DNA of 64,000 nt, from NCBI GenBank assembly GCA_949752735.1, contig OX457036.1:90615908-90679907 (forward strand), in the 5' to 3' direction. The notes beneath the pieces are model-generated. The model saw only the letters and a program-made list of their open reading frames with translations. It had not been told where the DNA came from and did no database searches. The position numbers and the translations under genes were made by a program. Source of the stretch: Lumbricus terrestris. Taxonomy: Eukaryota > Annelida > Clitellata > Crassiclitellata > Lumbricidae. Shown here piece by piece: positions 42,861 to 56,300 of this stretch (position 1 is the stretch's first letter; each line of letters begins with the position of its first letter).

Positions 42861-44312
42861 TATTATATACAGTGTATACCTGGTATATATGCTATAGTTG
42901 GTGGTTCTACCAGAGGGCTACAGCCACCAGCTGAAAAGTTAGCCCCCTGGATTTTCCTAGCCTCTGTACACATGTTAACCGGGACTTAACCCCTGCCCCA
43001 GTTTAACACCTATAGAATCCGCCATACATTGCCTACAATGTTTGTTGGTAACAAAGCCTCCTATATATTGATCCCTTAATGGTATGGCCTACTATCCATG
43101 GATCAACTGACATGGATAATTTTCATCTGCTGCATGTGTCGTAGATGCTGTTCTGTGATGCTTCAAAGGTACTGTAAGCAATAAATTATCACCTTTCACA
43201 TACCCCTTGCATGCACTGCTGCTTCAATGAGAGTGCTTAGACACAAGCACCTGTCTATCTATACTAATAGCTGTCTGGGACTACAAAGACCCATGGGGTG
43301 TTCAAGACGAAAGTGAAGAACAGATAACACCACTTGAGTGGCTGAGATTAGGCCATTCACCAGCACTTGATGACCCTGTATGCTGTAGTGACACCAGCTT
43401 CAGCCTTACTTAGCTCAGGATGACAGCAAAGTTCTTTGTGTGAATTGATCTTAGGCCCGACCTATGTGTGGATTGATCTTGGGTTGACAGCCAGGGGGCG
43501 GCAACAGGCCCCTCAGCATCAGCAGCCAGAACAAATGGTCAGACAAGGCCAGGCCAGAAAAGAGCCCATGTGTACTATAATAGTGTATACTGTATAGTGT
43601 ATATATTATATATATATGTGTGTGTGTGTGTATATTATGTACAAACTGGACAGTGTGTACTAGAATTTCGTTTGGAGCACTCACATGTGTAGGCCTACAT
43701 CATTATAAATGGCCAAATTCATTGTGAGAATTGAAAAGAGAAAAGTTGATGAGTTAAACGATGAAGTTTTCAACGGCAATGGTAATGCTACAGAGAATTT
43801 ACCAGTTTGGCAGGAATATAATTTGCCTAAAACATGAGTGCCCCCACAGCCCCAGGTACTTTTGCAATAGGGGCAAACTCAATGGTCAGGTTTGATTTTA
43901 GCAAGAGCACGACATGCAAACAGAAAATTAAGAACATGGGTATTTTTCATAAGGGTTTTCTAACTAAAATATAAATTTCTCGATTTCAGGAAAACTGAAT
44001 TTATAATTTCAGATGTTATTGAAAATATAAGATAGTTACATGGGCCTACTTTCCTTATGTCATTGAATAGACCTACTTCAATAAACAGGTGAATAAGTAA
44101 GCAGAACTTTTATTTTTTATTATATGACATGAAATATGATATATACCAAGTTTTCTTATGGAGAGAAGCCTATAAAAGGACATACAACACATGCACTGAG
44201 TTCCGCAAAATCTTTATTACATGGAGATATAGCATTCAAAAGATCATTTTTCAAGAAAGACTGGTGTTCTTTTTCCGGTTTTTCGCAACCTGACAAGTGA
44301 AAAAGTGTTCTG

Positions 44313-44393
<81 letters not shown>

Positions 44394-47300
44394 GAGTTGG
44401 TGATATTTTGTCTGTAAACTTATTTAGACATTTGCTCAAAACATGTGTTATAGTTACAATAATGAACCAAGTACAGTGCAGCATACAAGTTGGACATGAT
44501 AAAACATTTGTGATCTGTGTATTCTTCAGAAGATGACATGCACCATTCTTTAGATAACTTTTGGCAGGGTATGCAAACAACTGTGCTCCTATAGGCCTTT
44601 TGCATTGTTCTTTTAGAAAAACTATATATATTGGTGTTGCCAAAAGCTGGAAATGATGCGTTTTTCCTCGATGTGTCAATTATAATCCTCAAGTATAGAA
44701 TGAGGATATCTTTCTGAGACATTAATGTAAAGTTCTGTAGCTCGTGTACACGTGTTTTGTGCAATGAAAAACATTATTTATTCATTCAATCTTTTCATTC
44801 ATTTGTACTTTAGAAATCTTTCTATTTAGGCCTATGTAATGTCAGCCAGATAGCGTAGTTAAAATCAATTTTCATGCCAATAGATCAATTGATGAAACCG
44901 GCAACGGAGGCCAACACACTCAACTGTGTGAACATATACAATTTTACATATATGGGGAAGGTGGGGCTAATGCAATTTTTAGTCCCAACCCTGTCCAAAA
45001 ACTCTGGAGCCGCCACTGTATATTATATATAGTGACCAAGAGGAAAAAAAGCAGGATTTGTGAAGAGTGAAAGAGGAGAAAAGACTGAATGCATATGCTC
45101 ATGCATGTATTTGTTGTGCACATATGCATACATAGGCCTACATGCGCAGCTGCACACATCTATATGCACAGTGGGTCCCTAACCCGTTTTATAAAGTTGT
45201 GAAGACTCTTTGTCCGTGCCTGGGTTGGGAATAGTTATCTAGTAGGGATGACATAATATAGATAGATACTTGTGAGTCTATGTTGTATAATATAATTAAA
45301 TCAAATCAAATTTATTGATCCCAACAATGTACATGATATTATGATCACATGATGTAATAACAAGTTACATACCATGCATGGCTCATTCAATTATAAATGC
45401 AATAAGGAATATTTTTAAGAAATTAAGAAATGTGAGCCTGAAATTTATCAAGCAAGAGGTAGGCTAATCACTTCAGAAAATGTTGCATTGAGTGATTTGG
45501 AGCAACAGGTCCACCAGTGGGACAAAGTTCCGCAGAGAGGGGCCTATGTAGCTAGATATAATTAAAAATTGGGGATGACAGAAGTCAGAAGCTCAAGTGC
45601 GAAAGACTTAGAGGAACACAAACTTTAGTGGTGACAATGATTATGTTATAGAAAACACAAAAGATGAATAACGAACGTAACTAACAATTATGATATGTGC
45701 TCCAGTGTGTGTGCTGTTAAAGTACGCTTGAATCATGAGAAACTAAGAGGTATGAATATTTAGAGGTAGGTTGTTCCATGGCAATGGGCCCTGAAGCTTA
45801 ATGGATAGTTATATGACCCGTGTTCGTTCTTGCAAAAGTTAATTTATTATCCGGCTAGTTTCTTGTGCCAGTGGTGAATTGGGTAGGCGAAAAATAGAAT
45901 AGGCATGCAGGTGGTAGGAGTTTGTTGCGATATTTGTACATAAATTTGCAAGTTTGGATGAAGTTGATTTGTGCAATGGTTAATAGTTTAAGCGGTAAGA
46001 ATAATGGTTGTGTATGAGAGGTGTGTATAATAGTTGTGTATTAATTAATTTAAGTGTTGTTTGGTACAAGTAGAATCCGTGTTTTTATTGCCAGGGTCGT
46101 ACTTCCTACAAAGTGCGATGGTTGGGATATGGACCTGAATGTGACACATGGGAGCCAGTTGAGAATCTCAGCTGCAAGGACTTGCTGGAAGCATACCGTG
46201 AAAGGCAGAGAAAACATGCCGAAAAGAAATTGACCGCGCAGGATAAGGTACTGGTAAATTCTGTTTCCTTAACCTCAGGCGATTGGCAATTTACAGAATA
46301 GTTTTCTGAGTTTTTGAGACTTAGAACTATATGTATACTCTCTTTTGGTTGTTCATATACTGGTGTCTTAATTTTTTAACTAAAGGTCTCTATTTTCATT
46401 AAATTGGATTGTGATGACTTATTTAAGTAGTACCTCATTAGAAAAATGCCCTGCTAGTGCACCACCACTTGTGAAGTTGTGCCTAAGTTTCTGACATGTG
46501 CTGGCTTGTTTGGTGTACTGGTTTAACTAGTAGAACTTTGAGTGCTTGGCTCTGTTCTGGTAGGACTTGCGAGTGGTGCTGCCTGTTTGAATCGTTGTTA
46601 GATCTAGTTTTACTCTATGTGACGATGACTTGATGAGTCGCTTCTACTTCTTCTCATAACTTATTATTGTTTAGTTTAAGAACTTTTGCTTGTTGACTTG
46701 AAACCATTGGTCGGTTTAACATTAACTTTTCATTTCTGGACATTGTAGCCTATATTTCCTTCTATCTAGTTCACGGAGTGCTTCGAAGTTCGATTAAAAT
46801 AAATAAATAAATGACATATAGTAGCAGAACCTCTTACACACAGTGTTTTAAACATTTGCTTGTAATTTGTAGGAAGTTCGAAAGTCAAAGAAGCAGAAAG
46901 CTCAAAGAAAGTTTGAATTTTTTGTTTCTTCATCAGACGAGGAGGCCGATACCGTGAAGGATAAGTTCTGGGAGCTGTTGGATAAGGGACAAATACCTCT
47001 GCCTGAGCATGACCTCTACACCAATGTGAAGTCTTGCAGTAGAGCTTCTCTGCCCCTGTCGCTAAACGAAGGCTTCGATGGTTTTGATAATGATGGCAGT
47101 GTTTCGAATGAATCGAAAGATGAAAGTTGCAGTGGTAGGCACAAGAGTGCGTCAAAGGCTAAACATTATAAACATTTCAAAGACTTGAAGAAACTAGTGC
47201 ATAGAAGAAAAAGCAGTGTATTTGTGGCTCACAGTCACTCGGATCCTAACATGCCTCAGATTTGCGGAAAGAATGAGAATGATTGTCCAAGTACTGCCTC

Positions 47301-50300
47301 AGGTAATCGGTTTGATTTTTCGCGGCTTCTTTTACATGATTTTTGCAGTATGAGTATTTCTGTGGAATGGTTTTCTTGGGCTGCTTGCTATAATTTAGAC
47401 TTAGGCTATCCTGCTGTATGCTATCCTGCTGCTTGTTATATGTGAGGCGCCCTTGTAACTGTATTACGGCACCATAGAAATTGTTATTATTATTGTTATT
47501 ATTATCATCATGAAGCTTCCAAGCTTTGATTGTAAAATTTGTTATAAGGAAATTGTATAGTGCTGAAGCGAAAGAAACCAATGAGGTGCCCCCTGTTCTG
47601 ACCAACATGTTAAATGTCATTAAGATCAGAACGCTTGTAGTGTCTTCGTTTATTGACTATTCTTGATGTTAGGCCTATATTGCATCCAGGTATACATACT
47701 GGTATAAGTTACATGTCCGTTAGCAGATAATTCCCAGATTGTGAGTAAAAGTCATCAGTGGCATGCAGAGAGACAAACAAGGAGATTCCCATGCAGAGTT
47801 GACATATGACTGTGAATTCAGAGTTTCTGTGGCATGTAGAATCGAGAATGAGAAACGATGATCATAGGTGATGTGATCCACGTCTGCTACCGTGATTTGA
47901 GTCATGGTTATCTTTGATTACGTGAATGAAGTGGATTTTGATTTTTTTTATCTCCGGAGAGATTCTTTATTAAGCCCTTCTTCTATCTATTGCCCTCTCT
48001 CTACATCCTTAAAGATTTAATTTGGATGGCTTTAAATTGAATGGGTAAATATTGCTTAGTTTGTCTTGAGTGCGAACAAATCGGTAGTTTCATGTCAAAG
48101 TTGCTTAAGATTGAGATCTTTGAGAGCTTTAGATCCTTAAGTTGAGTGATGACTTTATTTTGTCAACAAGATTAGTTCGTAGTTGACCAGTGAAGTATAA
48201 ATATGACTGGATCTTGTTTTTGTTGTGTGTTTAAGCTGACATCAGTTGTCCTACTCTTGATTTCTATCCTTCATATGATGCAAATAATGCCAGTAGTTGC
48301 AGTCCGGTAAAAAGTTCTGAGCAGAAACCTTCAAAGTCTGTAGCATCACTGGATCCAAGGAGAACAAAATCTTCAGCATTATTATTTAATGCTCATAAAG
48401 CCAAACACTCGGAGCACCAAAAGCGAGAACATGATCATCGACGGAAAGAGAAGTCATCTTCTTCCAAGTCACATGGTGTTCCAAAGCATCCTACGGTAAA
48501 AAAATCGATATCTGCTTTGTCAGTCTCTCAGAAAGGAAAAGCATTGGATGGTGAGGGGGAATTGCCAGAGTGTCTGAAATCGGAAAGAGATCGGTCTTCC
48601 TCATCCTCATCAAAGACAGGTAAACATAAAGACGTACTTCCAAGGGTTCTACCTATCTTTACTGGAAATAAGTTGGAGTTCGTTGATGACACGGACGTAT
48701 CGGACTCCACTGAGAGCAGCGTTGTCGACTCGGAGATTACGTTCAAGCGCAGCAGTCATCATCTGGTGGAAAAAATGGCGACTGAAATGGACCAGGAGAC
48801 GGGATTGTTTAAACGACCAAAAGCCGTGGGAGAAACTCAACATTCGGCTGATCAGTTGAGACTGAAAAAGAAGATTTCTTCTGTGGTATATAAGCAAGGC
48901 GGTGAAGGGAGTGGGGGGAAATACATCGGAGTGTCAGAAACACACTCGCATAACAGAGCCACACCAAGTGAGCAGCCACATGGTCAGGAAGCAGACTCTA
49001 GCAAGAAGTTACATTCAAAAGACAGCTCACTGCGAGACGAGGATCAGCACGGAAAGCTTAAGGCAGCGTATGAAAAGGAGTGGGTGGTGAAAAAGCTTAA
49101 ATCTAGTCATGCACGGCCTCACTCTGACAGTGCGACGAACAGACTTACGTTGAAGTGTGTTGAAAACGGCAGCTCATCAGAGGAAAAACAGGTTCAGGTG
49201 AATGAATCTAACAATGTGTCAAAGGAGAAGCATGGTCACAAAGATAAAATCAGCAGTACATCAAGGGAAAAGCATGCTCACAAGGAAAAAACCAGAGATA
49301 CATCAAAGGAAATGAATCTTCACAGAGATCAAACTGACGGTATATCAAAGGAAAAGCATCATCACAAGGGTAAGACTAGCGGTACTTCAAAGGAAATGAA
49401 TCTTCACAAAGATAACACTGATGGTATATCAAAGGAAAAACATCATCACAAGGATAAAGCTGACGGTATATCAAAGGAAAAGCATCATCACAAGGATAAA
49501 ATTAGCGGTACTTCAAAGGAAATGAATCTTCACAAAGATAAAGCTAGCGGTACGTCAAAGGAAAGGCATCATCACAAGGATAAAACCAGGGAAAAGCACG
49601 CTCACAGGGATGTGACCAGCAGCCTATCAAAAGAGAAACACGTCCACGGGGATGTGACCAGCAGCGTATCAAAGGAAAAGCGCATTGACGTGAATGAAGC
49701 TGACAAACCCAACACAGGCCAGACTGATGTTGAAATGTTGTTGGTTGGCAATGGGACAGTGCTCCCAGTCGATGAAAGCAAACACAGCAACGCTGATAGG
49801 AAAACTGAAGGAAAAGATTCTTCAGCTGATGGCGGTATGACTAGGGAACCACTTCATGATGATCCGGATGTTTCATCATCTCGGATAAGCGTTGGTAAGA
49901 TAGACGAAAGAGACTTAAATGTGAATCCCACGTCAAAGCAACATATAAGTGAGGCAGAAACAGTGAGTAGGGATGCCACTGAGATGCTGGACATCGTAAA
50001 GGCCATTGTGAGCATGGAACCACCAACAGATGCTGAACAGGGAAGCGATGCTGGGAATAGGAAAGATATTGATCAGGGAAAGGATGTTGATATTAGGAAA
50101 GATGTTGATAAAGAAGAGGATGTTGACAATAAAAACAATGCCGATAAAGGTAGGGCTGATGACGAGAGAGATACTGATAAAAAGGATATTGATTGTCGGA
50201 AAGAAGCGGATAAAGGGATGGCTGATGACAATAGGAGCGATGCTATTCAAACAGAGGATGCTGATAAAGCAATCCGAATTTCTCAAAATGTAGCAAGCCT

Positions 50301-53300
50301 GTCAGGTGAAACTACTTTGATAAATGAAACTTCTGAGCAGAAAACTGAATCAGCGAGCGAAGGAATTGATGTGACAGCATCTGGCAAGTACCAACAGCCA
50401 AAACTTCTGAGTATCAGGAATTATAGGATTCCGAAGAAAAGTGCTTCTCTTGATAGTTCATCTCCTTCTCTGTCTCAGAATACAAACAGCTCAAGAGGCA
50501 GTTCAGGATGTGGAAGTATGTCTATACAGACTGAGACTCGTGACAAGAAATCTGTGCACGTAGATATTGATTTAACTGAATCTGACGAGTATCAACAGTC
50601 AAAAATTTTGGGTTTCAGGGATGACAGGACCATTCAGAAGAGAAGTGCTTTTCGTGATGATGATTCATCAAGACATGCTTCTTCACTGAAAAGAAATTTT
50701 GATGAGACTGATTCTCCTCGTTCAAAACGATTTCGTGCTGAAAATCAGTTTCCAATTCGCAGCATTGGCTCTCCTGGCTACAAGAGTGTTGAAGCAGCTT
50801 CGCAGTTGAGGGAAAGGAGTGGAGATGCTCAGAAAAGGAGTGCAGAGAATTTGAATGATTCAAGCCATGTGGCTGGTAGTCAGAGTAAAGCATTGGTCGA
50901 ACCAAGACATGGAATTCGTAAGTTTATGAGCCATTGGCCGGGAAATTTTGGTCCTCCTGCTGGCTACATTAGCCATATGGGCAGTGAAAAGACTTCAAGG
51001 TCTGTTCATGGAAAAGAAGTGAGAGAGAATGTAGTGATGGATGAGGCTTTGACTAGGCAAACTATGGTTCCAGTTGCCCATTGTGCGGAGAAGAGAATGG
51101 AAGTGACAGCAGACTGTAACCAGCTTGCTGTCAGAGCAGGTGTTTCAATTAAAATGGAAGAACGTGCAGTGCTGCCTTTACCAAGCAGTAACATGAAACC
51201 CCGTGTAACTGAAATTCCCTCCTTAATGAGCATTGCATTTGCGGCTAAGCCACAGGTAAAGTGTGCAGTTCAAGGTATCAAAACTGAAGATAATGTTCAG
51301 ACTCGTCATGGCACAACGGAAAATATTTCGTTGCAGGAAGATTTGTTATTAAGAGAAATCGTTCAGACGGATGAGTTGCATGCTTGTAAGACTGACAAAA
51401 ATGTAGGGAAGGAAGCAGCCATGAGAAATGTAGAGCCTGATGTGGCTTTGGTTGCACGTGATGCTAGTTGTAATACAGTTCAAGATGTCCGTTTAGAAAA
51501 GGCCGGCAGTTTTGTAAAAACAATTGATCATTCTGAAGCGGAGTTTGAAAGAAATTGTGAAAAGTCTGCTGTGATTGCTCAGACGAAAGTTCAAGGAGAC
51601 TTGCTGCAGAATACATCATCATGCACGAAATCAGATGAAAGTCAAAGTGTTGAAGTCGTCACCAAGGACCTGAGTACAGTCAACATATCTCGAGCGCAGT
51701 CTCTGGATTCTTTTCATGCAGAGACAACGCAACCTAGTGAATCGACCGAAATGAGTCTGCCACCGTGGATTAAGCTTGAGAATAATGTAGATGCAGAGAC
51801 TCTTGATATGCTGCTGTGGAAGGAGAGCCTTATCACCGAGAGCAAAAGACAAAAGGCACTTCAAATGCATCATCTGCGGAAAGATGACTCTGTCGTCACA
51901 GGGATCAAGAGGCAGATTGATGCAGTTGCCCTTAGCACTGCGGAGGTCAGCGAAGATCCGCTTGGATGTAGAGGAGCTGAAGGAAGTACAGTTAGGGAGG
52001 ACTCAATTGCTGAATTGGACATTACTGATTGTATTTACAACTTGAATACTCCCCCGTTGGTGGTTGCATGCAAGCAGGAAATTACAGAACAGCACAGCTA
52101 TGAGCAGTCTTACGCAGTGCCTCTTTGGCCGGAAATGCAGAACACTGGGCCTTTACTGGTGGTAGGTAAAGTGGATACGGATGATCTCTGCGACAGAAAT
52201 CTGTCTCAGAATAACGTGGATTCCTTTGGTGGAAAAAATGCTGTTATACGGGATGAGTTTCGTGAACTCTTGGAAGAACTATTCATGGATTCAAATTCGA
52301 ATAGTTTTTCTCAAGGACATGCACATGCGATGCAGATGGGTAGTGAAGACGAAAGTGCTAAAGAGATAAACGAACACTTGGCCAGTGTTTGCCAGACAGA
52401 TGTCTCTGAGGAAGATTTACTTCGTCAGACTGTAACCCAGAGTAGCGTTGTCTGCAAAAGGGAAATTGTTGATTGTCCGGAAATGGACAGTCAGAGTTTG
52501 ACTGATCAGATTATTCCTGAATTATTTCCAAGCAAAGTAGTACTGGGAAACACGTATGTTAATTCCATGTTGCAGCCAGAACTTGCATTTCAGGACACAG
52601 CTGTTCGACGTCAGAGTGATGGTCTGAACCGAGATAACTCAATCGAGAACAAGGCCGACATTGGTCGCATCTGCTTTGCATCTGAGCGTTTGAGTCAGCT
52701 TGAGATCGAAGACAAGATACGAGAACGTGAGTTGCAGTTGAATTTGGCTGAGTACGAGAAGAATTGCTTTCCAGAAGGAATTGATTACACTGGTCCTTAT
52801 GAGGCTGGTGAATTTGAAAACAACTTGGATCTCTGTACTGGATTGGGGGACAAAGACAGCAATTCGGATGTAAACCAGGCCGGACAGAAAATTCAGTCTG
52901 CAGGGAACCTTGCTCCAGCTTTGAGGAATTATGCTGTCACGGATGCTAGTGTAGCAAAAATAGCACTAAAAGAGAACGAGCAAAGTCTGAAAACTTCTGT
53001 TAAAGAGGGTACGAATGTATTAGTAACTCCTTGCAAGATTAGCAGAGATCCCCGCAGAACTCCTTTCAGAGTGACTACCGATGTGTTGGGACTATCTGAC
53101 AAACAGAATGTTGCTGCACATGAATTTCCTGCTGAGATGAGACCAAATTCTGACCCAGCAGCTATTCGTATTAGTAGCATTGATAAAGTGAGTTCAGAAG
53201 TATTGCCGAAGAATTGGACTCGAGAGAACGATGCAAGTGTTGAGATGGAGGTTGAGCCGTCAAATGGAGAAATTGGAAGAGGGATGTTGCATGAGAATCT

Positions 53301-56300
53301 GTCTGAAAAAGAAGTCAACACATCTGTGGAAAAGATTGGTGTCTTTGAGAAGCTCTTTGAAGCAAAGCATGCACTATTTGGCAGCATTGGAGCAGTCATC
53401 AGCACTGAAACAGACCTGAAACGTTCAGATGGGACAACAGTAAAGACTGCAAAAATGAGTTCTCCCAAGATACAAGAGCAGCCAGTTAAGAAATTGAATA
53501 GCGGTAGTACACAGTTTATGATGAAACCAGTTCCTGTGGCTGGCAAACAAAGAGCAGTAGGTGTAAACAGCAATCAGCTGGTGCAGCAGGGTGAAGCTGG
53601 GAAGACGTTACCTGAATCCGCTTACACTCTAAGAGAATCTTTGAAGGAGAAATTCATGGAGGGTATATCTAAAGATGGCTTTCAAGGGCTTAGAAGTTTA
53701 ATAAAGAAGACGAGTTTGGGGCCAGCAAACGATGCAGGGTCACCTCGTCAACCATCGGTTGTTTCAAACAGGAAAGATTTGAGCGGCGATCATGAAACCG
53801 GATCGGAAAGTATGTCCGTTGCTTCATCTCCAGGAAGCACGAGATTCACGTGGAATTCAGAGGCTTCGTCATCTGAAGGAAACCTCAATTCTCCAGCTGT
53901 TCCATCATCGCCTTTGGGGATGAAGTTGAGAGCGGTGGATCGTTCGAATCGTGAGTCCGCAAGCCCAGTCAGAAACGCTGCTAAGAGTGTGGCAGGTCGG
54001 TACAACATGCAGTTACTTGAATTTTAATTAAGATTAATAATAACTTAAATTACAAGAGCTCTTCTAATAGTTGTCAAGTTCATATTTATGCTAGATACAA
54101 TATAGCTGACAACTATGCTAGATATTGCCCTCCTTCCACAGCTCAGACATATGCACACATGACTACATGCAAGTGTTTTACAGAGCAATTGTGAGTGAAG
54201 GACTTGAATCTCAACGTCCTTAAACAGTAACTGCGTCGGATGAGGATCGAATCCATACTCTTCGCGTTACAGGCCAATCACTCGTTAGTTGGCGACGTCT
54301 GCAGTTAATCTTGATCTTTTTTATCTTTCTCTTTCATTTATAAGTTTACCTGAGATTTATGTTTATGTTGTTTTTATTAAAGTCAATAAACGACTGATTC
54401 ATTGATTCATTGATTGAGTTGTGGTTTTTGAACCTGTTACCATTTATAGAGACCTCGAAGACCATGTCATTTACTCACAATTATTTACCTGATGCCTCAG
54501 ATTTCGATATTCTCTGACCGCACATAATTATGTAGTAAATGCAAGATAATAATTATTTATTGGTAGTTATAGACATTTTAATCATTGTTGTCATGTTAAG
54601 TACTTGTAGCTTTGTGCCTTGGTGAAATTGTGGCATTTCATTTTCAGATCGGCGCCTGAAGTTCAATGTGGCTGCAATGGGACTTGACATTCGGCAGCTG
54701 GTAGGTCACAGTTCATTTTTTTATTGACTTCTGTGTGGTGGTGGTGGTGGCAGTGTGGTTGCTTCTGCTGCTTCTAATGACAATGATGATGATGATTTTT
54801 GTTGATGATGATATTGATGAGGAAGAGAAGAATGTGTGGACAATGATGATTGTTATGACGATAGACAGTGTATGATGATGAAAGTGATTTTGATTATATT
54901 TTATGCTATCTTCTAAGTCTAGGACCGGTTGAAATGTTGTTGGCACATATGTTGTCATTAGTTATGATTTGCATTTTGAAGGATTCTTTTCCATTAATTG
55001 GGGAGATGCCATTGGTTTTGCATTGTTGACTGTCTTTTTGTTTGACGTTTCAGCACATCATGGTCAAACAGTCAATTGATCAATCAATCAAATAAGACTT
55101 GATATAGCTCCCTTCAAGATAAAGCTCCCTTCAAGATATCCAACATTCTCATCATTAATGCATCTTCTACTCAGAGGCGCTCCATGATATTATACCAAAG
55201 GGTAATCTGGAGTAGGTCAGATTCTGGTTTCTAGAGGAGGCAGAATAGAGGTTGGTGTTGTTTACAGTAGTTGTGACAATTGTAGAAAATAATGGGTTCT
55301 GACTATGATTCGCAAGGAGTTGGAGTGTAAAAAGAAGATTTTACTCTGGAGCCCTCAAAAAGACTGGGGGTTGACCCTCTCGACCCCTCATGGCAATTTC
55401 CATCCTCTTTCTTTAAAGAAAATGACGTGATTTGTGGTTTCTTGTTTGTTTTCAGCCAAGAGTGGTGCCTCCGAACCTTCTTAACGTCAGCAGTGGTGAG
55501 CTTTGACATTGTTTATGTGGCTGGGATGACTAATATAATTAATGCAGGAGGAGTCTTGAGATGTTTTTGATAAAACTATGATGCTATGATAAAAGCTGAA
55601 GTTGGTTAGGATACTTAATATACTTGCTGGTCATTCTTTTATGCACCAGTATATCCATTCCATACCCGCAGTTCAGCATGAGCCAGGAGCTATGAACTTG
55701 GTGTCTGTTGGCTGTAACTCAGACTCCTTTGGTTGGTCTTGATGTGTGTGTACTATAACCTAACAGTGGTCACTTCTTCTTCTCTGCCTGAGCAGTCATT
55801 ATGTGCTTACATAGAAAGTTTTTGTTTGTGAACATCAGTAGCACTTTCGGTGGCAGGTGCACTTATTAGAGATAAATAAAAGTGCTATAGCACATGTCTG
55901 TATGACGTGTATGTTGTATGTGTTTGCAAGTGCTTGCATAGGCACATACAGACAGTAAGGAAGAAGTTGACTTGACACATCAGAAATATGTGCTATGTAA
56001 ATAATCACCTAAAAATCAATTAATATTTCTGAGTTGTTGAAATGATTAGTTTATCATTTTGTTGTTAGTCTCCGAATTTACATCAGTTGATTTGTGTGCG
56101 CTGCAGATGATTTGGGTCAGGCTGTTTTCAAGAATGACGTGAAGCTGGTACAGTTTGCATTCGAGAGAGAAGGAGCCATTTGGGATCTGGAGCAGAGAGA
56201 TGAATCCGGACGAACTCTCGTCATGGCTGCCGTTCACAATGGTCAGTTCTTACAAGTCACTTAGTGCGTCCAGTGGCACTCCTTGTCCGTAGCAGTTTAA

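Larger units (their letters stand above)
41697..46094. other. MPHOSPH8 intron 1 (4.4 kb): contents
   Basis: No exon seen. It holds L2-like fragments (42010-42235; an antisense tail at 42605-42655), TA microsatellites, a lone MITE right end near 45018 and an antisense LINE 3' region from about 45296. Confidence 0.6.

Noticed and set aside
44251..44679. Open frames with long Ile-Tyr runs on both strands.
   Set aside because: They are read through a (TA)n microsatellite. The same applies to 1632-1823 and 42722-42934.
49216..49701. Regular ~42-bp repeats that could suggest a CRISPR array.
   Set aside because: There are no unique spacers, the repeats are in frame in a eukaryotic coding exon, and the genome is animal.
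52929..53573. A 214-codon open frame on the minus strand inside the giant MPHOSPH8 exon.
   Set aside because: It is the shadow of a long plus-strand coding exon whose frame and splice phases are secure. Its translation shows no recognisable domain.
53996..54027. Reading the giant MPHOSPH8 exon to its in-frame stop as the end of the protein.
   Set aside because: A good donor at 53995 joins in phase to exons that restore the ankyrin and C-terminal domains known from MPP8. An alternative short isoform using this stop remains possible.
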